Origin: Deltaproteobacteria bacterium
GTDB lineage: Bacteria; Desulfobacterota; Desulfobulbia; Desulfobulbales; Desulfocapsaceae
Direction: 5' to 3'
Assembly: GCA_002747805.1 (NCBI GenBank)
Contig: PDQP01000013.1
Location: 1 to 38,999 of the forward strand
DNA: 38,999 bases
Below the pieces are notes generated by a model, which was given only the letters and a program-made list of their open reading frames with translations, was not told the origin of the DNA and did not search any database. Positions 24,719-32,929 of the stretch are shown piece after piece (the stretch's first letter is position 1; the number at the start of each line of letters is the position of its first letter). A program made the position numbers and the translations under genes.

Positions 24719-26782
24719 TCAGTTTTTAGCCTTTTTGACCGCTTCTGTCAGGCTGGCATGGAAGTTATGCCCACCGATTTTCTGATAAAGTCCGGTCCTT
24801 TTCATTACTCCGATCACCTGTTTTTTCACCCGGCACATGCCGAAGCCAAGACCGGCATCAGCAAGGTTTTTGACCAGGAGACCAAGGGCCTCTTCACCGG
24901 AGGCATCCATACCGTTTATACCGCTGGCATCAACGATTATATGTTTAATATCAGGATGTTTTTCCCTTAGTGCGGTAATCTTCTCATCCAGATAACTGGC
25001 ATTGGCAAAGAAAATCGGGCCGTCAAAACGAACTATCGATATGCCGTCTTCACCAGGAGCGGCTCCTTCCTCGTATTCCTCTCCGTCCTGCCTCAGGTTG
25101 GCGACCACCGGACGCATGGTCTTATACAAAAATACCGCCAGAGATGCCGCCACGCCAACCATAATGCCCTTATCAAGATGGGGAGCATAATACAGGGTGA
25201 TCAAAAAGGCGGCAACCGAGATGATACCGTCATAACGCTGGGCATGCCAGGCATGGATAAAGCCCTTGATATTGACCAGACCAATAACCGCCATCATGAT
25301 TACCGCCGCCAGCACCGCCTGCGGCAGGTGATAGAGCAGCGGGGTGAAAAAGAGCAGGGTGATAACCACCATCAGGGAGGTTACAACCGATGAGATACCG
25401 CTGACGGCACCGGCCTGCAGGTTGACCGCAGACCTTGAAAAGGAACCGGAAACCGAATAGCTGGAAGTTACCGAACCCAGGATATTAGCCAGCCCCTGCC
25501 CGATCAGTTCCTGGTTGGGATCCAGCTTTTGTCCGGTCTTGGCTGCCATGGCCTTGGCGATGGCAATGGCTTCCATAAAGCCAAGCAATGAAATTATAAT
25601 GGCGGTGGGCAGAAGTTTAAGAAAGGTTTTCATGTTCATTTCAGGAATTGCAATGGGCGGTAGTCCCTTCGGCACCTCGCCGACCACCGCACCGCCGCCG
25701 CTCAGGGTCAGGGCCTTGGGATCAAGCACCTTGTTGCCGACCTTGAGCCGCCAGGTCTTGCCATCGGTCTTTTCGCCTGCCGGTACTGCATCCTTGGGAT
25801 AAAAAATATACTGCCCATCATTGTTTACCCCGGTAAATTTAAGCCTGCGGAGTTCTTTTCTGAGCATATGAGTCTTGTGCTTGTCAAAATCAATCCGGTT
25901 GGTGATCATATCAACTTCACTCTGGAGCCTGATCAGTTCAATGGATTTGCCGTGAGGAGGCTGTTTTTTTAATTCTTCATCTATTTTTGCCCCCGGTCTT
26001 GCCCGTTCTTCTCCAAGCGTGTTGATTTCATTAACATAATAGTTAAATTCCGATATTTTTTCTTCAATGCCGGAAAGCTGGATGGCCGTAATATCTGCCT
26101 TTTTATCATTGTGAAAGCCGGTCAGGGCAGAGATGATGGTGGTAATTGCCACCGCAACCAGTACGTTTGGTATGCGCGGGTTCACCTTTCTTAAGGTAAC
26201 CATGATAGCCACCGCCCCGACCCCATAGAGCAGGGTCGGCAGATGGGTATAATCAAGGGCGGCCTGAGCCATTCTGAGCATGGTTTCGTAATGGTGCGGA
26301 GCCTTGTCAATATAGACCCCGAAAAATTTGGGAAATTGTGAGGTAGCAATGATAATGGCCGCCGCATTGGTAAAGCCGTTGACCACCGGATGAGATAAAA
26401 AATTCACCACCAGCCCCAGACGCAGAACCCCCAGCGAAAACTGAAAGATACCAACCGTTAGGGCAAGTAATATCGAATAGGCAATAAATTCAGCAGAACC
26501 GGCAGTTGCCAAAGGCTCAAGGGAGGCCGCCGACATCAGGGAAACCACCGCCACCGGGCCGGTGGCAAGCTGTCTTGAAGAGCCGAAAAGCGAGGCAATC
26601 ATCGGCGGCAGAAAGGCCGCATACAGACCGAAATACGCAGGCAGTCCGGCAAGCTGGGCATAGGCCATTGATTGAGGAATGAGAACCAGCGCCACGGTGA
26701 TACCGGCGAGAAAATCAATCTTGAACTTATCTTTATTGTAATCCTTAAACCAAACCAAAAACGGAAAAACCTTACTAATCAT
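24719..26782 (-). CDS. SulP/SLC26-family anion transporter with STAS domain and large insertion
   Basis: 687 aa, longer than typical (about 550-600). Membrane core in two blocks, about 25-222 and 385-560, with VLIPQSMAYAQLAGLPAYFGLYAAF (first helix region, shown in part) and the conserved second-half motif TSSYSVSGSFSRSAVN. A cytoplasmic STAS domain covers about 582-685. Between roughly residues 224 and 363 lies an insertion absent from ordinary SulP proteins, mostly charged and coiled-coil-like (240-320). By the 7+7 topology the loop is predicted periplasmic. SulP proteins carry sulfate, bicarbonate or dicarboxylates. The adjacent carbonic anhydrase gene (28 bp upstream, same strand) argues for bicarbonate, but sulfate is also possible. 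Confidence 0.88.
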   Translation of the reverse strand: MISKVFPFLVWFKDYNKDKFKIDFLAGITVALVLIPQSMAYAQLAGLPAYFGLYAAFLPPMIASLFGSSRQLATGPVAVVSLMSAASLEPLATAGSAEFIAYSILLALTVGIFQFSLGVLRLGLVVNFLSHPVVNGFTNAAAIIIATSQFPKFFGVYIDKAPHHYETMLRMAQAALDYTHLPTLLYGVGAVAIMVTLRKVNPRIPNVLVAVAITTIISALTGFHNDKKADITAIQLSGIEEKISEFNYYVNEINTLGEERARPGAKIDEELKKQPPHGKSIELIRLQSEVDMITNRIDFDKHKTHMLRKELRRLKFTGVNNDGQYIFYPKDAVPAGEKTDGKTWRLKVGNKVLDPKALTLSGGGAVVGEVPKGLPPIAIPEMNMKTFLKLLPTAIIISLLGFMEAIAIAKAMAAKTGQKLDPNQELIGQGLANILGSVTSSYSVSGSFSRSAVNLQAGAVSGISSVVTSLMVVITLLFFTPLLYHLPQAVLAAVIMMAVIGLVNIKGFIHAWHAQRYDGIISVAAFLITLYYAPHLDKGIMVGVAASLAVFLYKTMRPVVANLRQDGEEYEEGAAPGEDGISIVRFDGPIFFANASYLDEKITALREKHPDIKHIIVDASGINGMDASGEEALGLLVKNLADAGLGFGMCRVKKQVIGVMKRTGLYQKIGGHNFHASLTEAVKKAKN

Positions 26783-26810
26783 GCTCTACCTCTTACTTCA
26801 ATAAAACGGT

Positions 26811-27392
26811 TTACAACAGCGATACTTCGCCGGTTTTCAAATTATAATAGGCGGGAACCACCTTGACCTTGCCCTCTTTAACATAGTCGGCGATAATCGG
26901 CTCTGATTCGGCGATTTTTTTGGCAGTCATTCTGGCTAGTTCTCTGGCGGTATTATTGTTTTTGTCTCCTTCATGTCCTTCCGAGTTTTTTATGGCCGTC
27001 TGGATAGCCGGGCCGAGGCTTGCCATATGACCGCCCAGTGCCGCCCCCGAGGAAACCGCAGCCACCGCACCGCAATAGGAATGTCCCATCACAATAATCA
27101 GCGGCGTATGCAGATAACATACGGCATATTCAAGGCTGCCCAGGGTATGGTCGCCGATCACATTGCCCGCCACCCGAACCACAAACAGATCACCGATGCC
27201 CTGATCGAAAAGATCAACCGGCGGCACCCTGGAGTCGGCACAGGACAGGATGGCCGCAATGGGTTCCTGCTTGGGGGCCTTGGCCTGACGGCTTTCTTCA
27301 CAATGATTCGGGTGTTTTAATTCCCCGGATACAAAACGTTTGTTCCCGTCCATCAAAATTTTCAAGGCCTCATCTGCTGTATTTCTGCTCAT
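26811..27392 (-). CDS. Beta-class carbonic anhydrase
   Basis: 193 aa from the ATG at 27392 with AGGAG seven nt upstream; an upstream TTG would give 195 aa but sits too close to that site. It interconverts CO2 and bicarbonate. Zinc ligands Cys51, His104 and Cys107 are in CADSRVPP and GHSYCGAV, with Asp53-Arg55 as the catalytic dyad and VRVAGNV between. No signal peptide, so cytoplasmic. The SulP transporter gene follows 28 bp downstream on the same strand, so both likely share the promoter at 27504-27532 and handle the same pool of inorganic carbon. Confidence 0.93.
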   Translation of the reverse strand: MSRNTADEALKILMDGNKRFVSGELKHPNHCEESRQAKAPKQEPIAAILSCADSRVPPVDLFDQGIGDLFVVRVAGNVIGDHTLGSLEYAVCYLHTPLIIVMGHSYCGAVAAVSSGAALGGHMASLGPAIQTAIKNSEGHEGDKNNNTARELARMTAKKIAESEPIIADYVKEGKVKVVPAYYNLKTGEVSLL

Positions 27393-27503
27393 AATCAAAC
27401 TCCTGGTTAAAAACTGTTAAAAAAAAATGCCTGTCATTGATTGGGGCTGTTAATTCCAGTTAAAACAGGGGTATATAAATATGCATCCGAATAAATTCCG
27501 GCA

Positions 27504-27532
27504 ATTTAATGTGGTTTTTAGGTAAAAGTCAA
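27504..27532 (-). promoter_or_regulatory. Candidate promoter of the carbonic anhydrase / SulP operon
   Basis: On the minus strand TTGACT (27527-27532) and TTAAAT (27504-27509) are separated by 17 nt. This would give a leader of about 105 nt before the carbonic anhydrase ATG. Confidence 0.45.
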
Positions 27533-27686
27533 GATTAAACGGAACCGGAATGAAGACGGCATGAATATATCCAGATTTAAGCGGCTTTTCTGCGGTAATT
27601 TTATTATTTAACCTACTTAAATCATTTAATATAGTTGATTGTTTTTGATTTTATGCAAATCTGCCCGTCTTGAAAATATTGAACCC

Positions 27687-27715
27687 TTGACCAGGTTTAA
27701 TTTTTTTTTTATAAA
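27687..27715 (+). promoter_or_regulatory. Candidate sigma-70 promoter of parAB
   Basis: TTGACC (27687-27692) and TATAAA (27710-27715) each match consensus at five of six positions and are 17 nt apart. The spacer includes most of a ten-T run. The parA start is about 60 nt downstream. Confidence 0.6.
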
Positions 27716-27778
27716 TCCTTCCCCGTTAATCAATTATTTATGTTATCCTGAGCGGGCTTATCAACTCAAGGAGGTAAA

Positions 27779-28561
27779 ATGGCAGCAGGTTCCCTTACGA
27801 CCAAGGTCATCGCGGTAGCTAACCAGAAGGGAGGGGTCGGCAAGACCACCACTTCCATCAATCTGGCTGCGGCCCTTGCCCAGAAAAGGAAAAAAATTTT
27901 GCTGGTTGATTCGGATCCCCAGGGAAATGCTTCCAGCGGGATAGGGGTGAAAGGCAAGAAAATGCCGGGGAATCTTTACACCTTGCTGACTGGAAGCGGA
28001 AGTACTGAAGAAACGGTGGTCAGCAGCAGCCATAAGAACCTTGATGTCCTGCCGGCCAATATTGATCTGGTTGCTGCCGAGATTGAGCTGGTTAATGTGG
28101 AAAAACGGGAATACCTGCTTAAGGAGGTGCTGAGCCAGATAAAAGGCCGTTATCATTATGTTATTGTCGATTGTCCACCTTCCCTTGGGTTGTTGACCAT
28201 CAATGCCCTGACTGCCGCCAACTCGGTTTTAATCCCCATGCAGTGTGAGTATTTTGCCATGGAAGGTCTGGCTCAACTGGTTAATACCATCCGGGCAGTC
28301 AAAAAATCCTTTAACCGGGGGCTTTTTATAGAGGGTCTGCTGCTGACCATGTTTGACAGCAGAAATAAACTCACCCATCAGGTCCATGAAGAGTTGGCAA
28401 AACACTTTGCAAAACAGATGCTTAAAACTGTAATCCCGCGTAATGTCCGTTTGAGTGAATGTTCAAGTCATGGTAAGACTATTTTTGCATATGACCAAAA
28501 ATCAACCGGAGCCAAGGCTTATGCAAAACTGGCAAACGAATTTATAAGAAAACAAAAATAG
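27779..28561 (+). CDS. parA: ParA/Soj chromosome-partitioning ATPase
   Basis: 260 aa. Deviant Walker A motif [18 protein letters not shown] near residue 20, then [10 protein letters not shown] (Walker A') and [11 protein letters not shown] (Walker B). ParA ATPases bind DNA nonspecifically in the ATP form and move ParB-bound origins. The Soj-type short form with no N-terminal helix-turn-helix and the downstream parB indicate the chromosomal system. AAGGAGG precedes the ATG. parB starts 8 bp after the stop. The first few residues (AAGSLTT) form a short extension before [10 protein letters not shown]. Confidence 0.95.
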   Translation: MAAGSLTTKVIAVANQKGGVGKTTTSINLAAALAQKRKKILLVDSDPQGNASSGIGVKGKKMPGNLYTLLTGSGSTEETVVSSSHKNLDVLPANIDLVAAEIELVNVEKREYLLKEVLSQIKGRYHYVIVDCPPSLGLLTINALTAANSVLIPMQCEYFAMEGLAQLVNTIRAVKKSFNRGLFIEGLLLTMFDSRNKLTHQVHEELAKHFAKQMLKTVIPRNVRLSECSSHGKTIFAYDQKSTGAKAYAKLANEFIRKQK

Positions 28562-28569
28562 GTGGATAA

Positions 28570-29457
28570 ATGGCAAGAGAAACCGGGTTGGGAAAGGGCG
28601 TGGAGCTGCTTTTCGGCGATGGTTTAGCGGAGGAGGATGAAAAATTTTTTCTTTGTGATATAAACCGGATAGTCCCCAATAAAAATCAGCCCCGAACGGC
28701 ATTTGATCACGTAGGTCTTGAAGAATTGTCTGATTCCATCAGGGAAAACGGCATCATCCAGCCCCTGATCGTCAGAAATTGTGATGATGACGGTAATTAC
28801 GAGCTTATCGCCGGTGAACGCAGATTAAGGGCCTCAAAACTGCTCGGTCTTGATACGGTGCCGGTGGTTATCCATGAGGTGGAAGACGATAATATCTCTC
28901 TGGAAATGGCCCTGATTGAAAATATCCAGCGCAAGGATCTTAACCCGATTGAAGAGGCGGAGGCCTATAACAATCTGATTCAGAAATTTGGTTATACCCA
29001 GGAAGAGACGGCCAAAAAAGTCGGCAAGAAAAGAAGCACGGTAGCCAATATCTTGCGTCTTCTAAATTTGCCCGATTTTGTCCGGTCGGATCTGGCTGAG
29101 GGGCGTTTAAGCGAGGGACATGCCAGATGCCTGCTGAGGCTTGGTGAAAATGAGGCGGCCGTCAGGGAGGTCTGTAATCAGATTTATTCAGGTAACCTGA
29201 CGGTGCGGCAGACGGAGAACCTGGTGAAGAAGTTTTTATCGCCCTCTAGCTCCCAGAGCCAAAAGCCGCCTTGCCCGGCCGCAGCGGAAATACCTTCTTC
29301 ATACTGCAATTCTCTGGTCAATCAGCTTACCAATAAGCTAAACTCCAAGGTAAGAATTATCCAGAATGGCTCAAGGGGGAAGCTGGAGATAGAGTATTAC
29401 TCGCCTGATGACCTTGGGCGGCTGGTGGATATGCTGGTGGGTGAGAGCGACAGCTAG
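28570..29457 (+). CDS. parB: ParB/Spo0J chromosome-partitioning protein
   Basis: 295 aa. N-terminal ParB/CTPase domain with NKNQPRTAFD, GIIQPLIVR and GERRLRASKLLG (the GERRxRA nucleotide motif), followed by ALIENIQRKDLNPIEEAEAY and the helix-turn-helix YTQEETAKKVGKKRSTVANI. The C-terminal ~45 residues resemble the dimerisation domain. ParB loads on parS sites and slides as a CTP-gated clamp. The AGGTGG ribosome site overlaps the end of parA, so both are co-translated. No parS site is recognisable within the window. Confidence 0.95.
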   Translation: MARETGLGKGVELLFGDGLAEEDEKFFLCDINRIVPNKNQPRTAFDHVGLEELSDSIRENGIIQPLIVRNCDDDGNYELIAGERRLRASKLLGLDTVPVVIHEVEDDNISLEMALIENIQRKDLNPIEEAEAYNNLIQKFGYTQEETAKKVGKKRSTVANILRLLNLPDFVRSDLAEGRLSEGHARCLLRLGENEAAVREVCNQIYSGNLTVRQTENLVKKFLSPSSSQSQKPPCPAAAEIPSSYCNSLVNQLTNKLNSKVRIIQNGSRGKLEIEYYSPDDLGRLVDMLVGESDS

Positions 29458-29486
29458 CTTTTTTTAACTTCAAATTATAAATAAAC

Positions 29487-29954
29487 ATGAAAACAATCAG
29501 ATCCATATTTTTTATTGCAGCTTTTTCCTGTTTCTTTTCCGCCTTGCCGGCCCTTGCCGGTATCAAGATGGCCAGCGTCAGCAAGGAGGGGATAAATGTG
29601 CGGACCGGGCCGGGTAAAGAATACGGCATTAAATGGGATTACGGTAAGGGATTTCCCTTTATTATCATTGGTAATAACGGCAACTGGTACAAGATCAAGG
29701 ATTTTGAAAATGATGTGGGCTGGATCTATAAGCCGCTGACCAACAAAACGCCCCATATGATAGTTAAGGCCAACCGGGGAACCGGCAAGCAGATCAACAT
29801 TAGAAGCGGGCCTGGAACCAATTATAAAACTGTGGCTAGAGCCTATTACGGGGTGGTTTTCAAGACCATTGACAAGAAGAACGGCTGGGTTAAGGTTGAG
29901 CATGATTCGGGAACCACGGGCTGGATTAAGCGGACGCTTTTATGGGGATTTTAG
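29487..29954 (+). CDS. Secreted protein with two bacterial SH3 domains
   Basis: 155 aa. A signal peptide (about 1-26, cleavage near LPALA) and two SH3b repeats: about 30-88 with GINVRTGPGKEYG and GWIYK, and about 90-152 with INIRSGPGTNYK and TGWIKRTLL. Bacterial SH3 domains often bind cell wall or protein partners. No catalytic domain is present, so it is probably a periplasmic adaptor or a wall-binding protein. It lies 29 bp after parB and 17 bp before a BMP-family gene and a diguanylate cyclase gene on the same strand, so it may belong with those. Function is otherwise unknown. Confidence 0.8.
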   Translation: MKTIRSIFFIAAFSCFFSALPALAGIKMASVSKEGINVRTGPGKEYGIKWDYGKGFPFIIIGNNGNWYKIKDFENDVGWIYKPLTNKTPHMIVKANRGTGKQINIRSGPGTNYKTVARAYYGVVFKTIDKKNGWVKVEHDSGTTGWIKRTLLWGF

Positions 29955-29971
29955 CAATCCAGGAGTTCAGG

Positions 29972-30997
29972 ATGAAGAAATCATCAGATTATCGGGCCGT
30001 AATCCATAGTTTTCTTGTTAGGGCAGGTATTTTGTTGTTGCCGATCTTTTTTTGGTGTTCTTTGTTGCAGGTGCCTTTTTGCCGGGCAGAACCGGCAATT
30101 ATTTATGTTGGTGAGGTGGAGGGCAATACTTATAGCCAACTGCTCCGTTCAGGGATGCAGGAATTTGAAAAGAGTTCCGGCACCGGTTTTATCGAAATTG
30201 AAACGCCCATAGATGTTTCTGGATATGTACCGGCCCTGTTGGATTCTGTTAGGCAAAAATATTCTCCTGTCATTTTGCCCTATTCTGATAAATTTTCTGA
30301 TATATCAGAAATTATTGATAAAAATCAGGATATTAAATTTATCTTGCTGGATCATGGCGATGTCGATAAGCCCAATGTTTTTGCTTTTTCCTTTGCCGAT
30401 CATGAGGGGAGTTTTATGGCTGGTGCCTTGGCTGCCATGATGACCAAAAGTAAGGTAGTTGGTTTTATTTATGTTTCTGATACCTATGATGTTTTACAAA
30501 GATTCCGTTCAGGTTATCTGCAGGGTTGTCAGGCTGCGGATCCGGAAGTCAAGGTGCTGCAGACAAGTTTAGGTGATTATCCTGGAGTTTGGGGAGATCA
30601 GGCCAAAGCGGGCAGGCTGGCCGAAGAGATGATCGCCAAAGGAGCAGACGTTTTATTTGCGGCAGCCGGACTTGCAGGTAAGGGGGTGCTGGCCAAGGCG
30701 GCGGAAAAAAATATCTATGCCATCGGGGTTGACGGCAACCAAAATGATTTATATCCAGGCACCATGATCGGCTCGATGGTAAAACGTGTTGACAAGGCTG
30801 TTTTTGCAGCCCTGAAATTATCCTCTGCCGGTATCAATCGGGACGGGCTGAAACGCCTGGGGATTGCTCAAGAGGCAGTCGGGATTGATTTTGCAGGTGT
30901 GAAGAAAGGGCTGGTTCCCGAAGAGGTCAGAAAAAGGCTTTATGAGCTGAGAATGGAGATTTCCTCCGGTAAAAGGAAGGTTAAAGAGCAACTCTAA
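29972..30997 (+). CDS. BMP-family periplasmic binding protein, orphan, next to a diguanylate cyclase
   Basis: 341 aa from the ATG at 29972, which has AGGAG six nt upstream; an ATG at 29942 lies inside the preceding gene. Signal peptide to about 38-39 (FCRA). The body follows the BMP fold: ITYVGEVEGN-like start (IIYVGEVEGNTYSQ), FADHEGSFMAGALAAM, then KGADVLFAAAGLAGKGVL and AIGVDGNQND with GSMVKRVDKAVF. It is divergent from the BMP protein at 5095 and no ABC transporter genes are close. The next gene, 13 bp away, is a membrane diguanylate cyclase with a periplasmic domain. Binding-protein/cyclase pairs exist (for example NspS-MbaA), so a sensory role is a reasonable inference. Ligand unknown. 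Confidence 0.78.
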   Translation: MKKSSDYRAVIHSFLVRAGILLLPIFFWCSLLQVPFCRAEPAIIYVGEVEGNTYSQLLRSGMQEFEKSSGTGFIEIETPIDVSGYVPALLDSVRQKYSPVILPYSDKFSDISEIIDKNQDIKFILLDHGDVDKPNVFAFSFADHEGSFMAGALAAMMTKSKVVGFIYVSDTYDVLQRFRSGYLQGCQAADPEVKVLQTSLGDYPGVWGDQAKAGRLAEEMIAKGADVLFAAAGLAGKGVLAKAAEKNIYAIGVDGNQNDLYPGTMIGSMVKRVDKAVFAALKLSSAGINRDGLKRLGIAQEAVGIDFAGVKKGLVPEEVRKRLYELRMEISSGKRKVKEQL

Positions 30998-31010
30998 ATC
31001 GGCCTGAAAG

Positions 31011-32168
31011 ATGATTCGCAGCACCACGTCAAAACTTTTTATCTGTCTGGTTTTTACTTTTTTTGCCCCTTTTTTATTGGGCAGCTCCCTTATTTACTGG
31101 CATGAAAAACAGGCGGCCATTCATCGGCTTGAGCTTAAGCTAAGCGATATTGTCAGTGATTTGAAGCGGGAATTATCCGAGCCGATGGCCTTTTTCTTCC
31201 CGCAGGAGGGCGTGAAAATTGCCCAGATCATCGTGAGCAACTATGAAAGCGTAGCCGAAATCTATGCCTATTCAGACATTTACCAGATGCCGCTGGTTCA
31301 TATTGATGTTTTGGAACGCAGGCATGGCAGGCTGCTGTCCCATGAACGTGATATATTTTGGGAGGGCAGCAAGATCGGCAAAATCTCGGTTACCGTTACC
31401 ACCGATAAGATTACCGGCAAGATATTTTCCCCGTTTCTTAAAAAGGTGCTGATAATTTTCATGTGTATGGCGGTTGTCGGTTTTCTGGTTATGGAATTTG
31501 CCTTTCACAGGTATATGGTTTTGCCCATGAGAAGGCTGCTCAGGCAGACCAATAATATCAGCAATGGCCTGATGGATGAGCCGTTTATCTGGCAGGGGGA
31601 CGATGAGTTTGCCCATTTGGGGAAGACCATTGAAAGCATGAGGGAAGAACTTTTTGTCCAGTTTAGCAAGATAAATCTTGAGGCCAGAACAGATAAGCTG
31701 ACCGGCATCTCCAACCGCCGCGATTTTCTTGAAAAGGTGGAGAAAATACTTGCCGGCTCCCAGGAAAATAATACTCCTTTTTCCCTGATCATGTTTGACT
31801 TGGATGATTTCAAGAAGGTCAACGATAAATACGGCCATTCGGTCGGCGATCAGGTCTTACACACCGTGTCCTTATCTTTGGGGCAAAATCTTAGAAAATC
31901 CGATCTTTTTTCCCGCTGGGGCGGGGAAGAATTTTTGATTGCCCTGCCCATGACCGGAGAAGAAAATGCCTGCATTATTGCCGAGGTCTTGCGTAAGGTA
32001 CTCGCTTCCACCTCATACCCGCAGTTAGATATGGTAGTTACGGCCAGCTTCGGGGTGGTTCAGGCCAGGGAGAATGAGTCATTTCAAACCATGCTGGATA
32101 AGGCGGATCAGGCACTTTATCTTGCCAAAAGACGGGGTAAGAATCGGGTGGTCAGTTATCATGACTAA
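31011..32168 (+). CDS. Membrane diguanylate cyclase (GGDEF) with periplasmic sensor
   Basis: 385 aa. TM1 about 8-28, a ~115-residue periplasmic part, TM2 about 145-165, a HAMP-like linker, then a GGDEF domain (about 215-385). The active site is complete, GGEEF at 304-308, with an RxxD inhibition site (RKSD, 295-298) at the standard five-residue distance, so it is probably an active, product-inhibited enzyme that makes c-di-GMP from two GTP. The BMP protein gene is 13 bp upstream. The stop overlaps the convergent recO stop by four bases. No EAL domain is fused. Confidence 0.92.
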   Translation: MIRSTTSKLFICLVFTFFAPFLLGSSLIYWHEKQAAIHRLELKLSDIVSDLKRELSEPMAFFFPQEGVKIAQIIVSNYESVAEIYAYSDIYQMPLVHIDVLERRHGRLLSHERDIFWEGSKIGKISVTVTTDKITGKIFSPFLKKVLIIFMCMAVVGFLVMEFAFHRYMVLPMRRLLRQTNNISNGLMDEPFIWQGDDEFAHLGKTIESMREELFVQFSKINLEARTDKLTGISNRRDFLEKVEKILAGSQENNTPFSLIMFDLDDFKKVNDKYGHSVGDQVLHTVSLSLGQNLRKSDLFSRWGGEEFLIALPMTGEENACIIAEVLRKVLASTSYPQLDMVVTASFGVVQARENESFQTMLDKADQALYLAKRRGKNRVVSYHD

Positions 32169-32929
32169 CTGTTTTGGGCCTTTTTGAATATCTGCCATGA
32201 CTTAAAATCTCTCTGGAAAAGAATTTGTGCGTATTGGTGGAGAAAACAGGAGGTTTCCTGTTCGGCCCGATTGGAGAATTTCAGCCTGCCGAGTTTATTA
32301 AGCTCTTGCTCAAGGGCCTTGTTTAGAAGATTTATGGTGCCTTTGGATAGTTCTTCGTACAGGCCGCCGGGCTGTTTGCATCTGGTGCAGATTAGGCCGC
32401 CTGCCTGGTAATTAAACGAAAAGGGGAGCGGTGCATCAATTTTTACGCCGCAGTTTATGCAGGCACTTAGATTGGGCCGGTAGCCCAGCAGGTCATACAG
32501 TCTAATCAGGTAGAAATAAATAATGGTTCGGGGCGGCTGTCCCTGGTTCAGTGAGGATAATGCCCAAGAGGTCAGGTTAAATATGTTCTGATCCTGCTCC
32601 CTTTCGTTGGTGGTGAACAGCAGCATTTCCTGAATGATGGAGGCGGCGGCAAAGATTGAATAATCCTGCCGTAATCTTAAAAAACTATTTCGTAAATCGG
32701 CCTCCTGGATAAAGACAAGACTGCCGTTTCTGGGCCATTGGAAGCTGAGGTGAAGCAGGGAGAAGGGTTCCAGTTTATTGACAAATCTTTTTTTAGAGCG
32801 GCAGGCACCCTTGGCAATACCGGTAAAACGGCCAAAATCACGGGAATAGAAGGTGATGATCCGGTCGGATTCCCCATGCTCCTGCCCGGCGACCACCAGG
32901 GCTTCAGACTCCTGGACGGGCCTGGCCAT
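32165..32929 (-). CDS. recO: DNA repair protein RecO
   Basis: 254 aa. N-terminal OB-fold (about 8-80) with SEALVVAGQEHGESDRIITF-like start (EALVVAGQEHGES), GIAKGACRSKKRF and LEPF, and a helical C-terminal domain with a zinc finger Cys157-x2-Cys160 ... Cys181-x2-Cys184. RecO works with RecR and RecF to load RecA at gaps and to anneal strands. The ATG follows directly after the rodZ stop codon with no gap, so the two are in one unit. Its 3' end overlaps the convergent cyclase gene by four bases. Confidence 0.93.
   Translation of the reverse strand: MARPVQESEALVVAGQEHGESDRIITFYSRDFGRFTGIAKGACRSKKRFVNKLEPFSLLHLSFQWPRNGSLVFIQEADLRNSFLRLRQDYSIFAAASIIQEMLLFTTNEREQDQNIFNLTSWALSSLNQGQPPRTIIYFYLIRLYDLLGYRPNLSACINCGVKIDAPLPFSFNYQAGGLICTRCKQPGGLYEELSKGTINLLNKALEQELNKLGRLKFSNRAEQETSCFLHQYAQILFQRDFKSWQIFKKAQNS

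Larger units (their letters stand above)
27393..27778. other. 386-bp AT-rich divergent intergenic region
   Basis: Non-coding gap between the carbonic anhydrase gene (minus) and parA (plus). Open frames here are 16 codons or shorter. It holds one candidate promoter per direction (27504-27532 minus, 27687-27715 plus) and a run of ten T at 27701-27710. I looked for a parS-like GTTTCAC palindrome and saw none. Confidence 0.6.
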
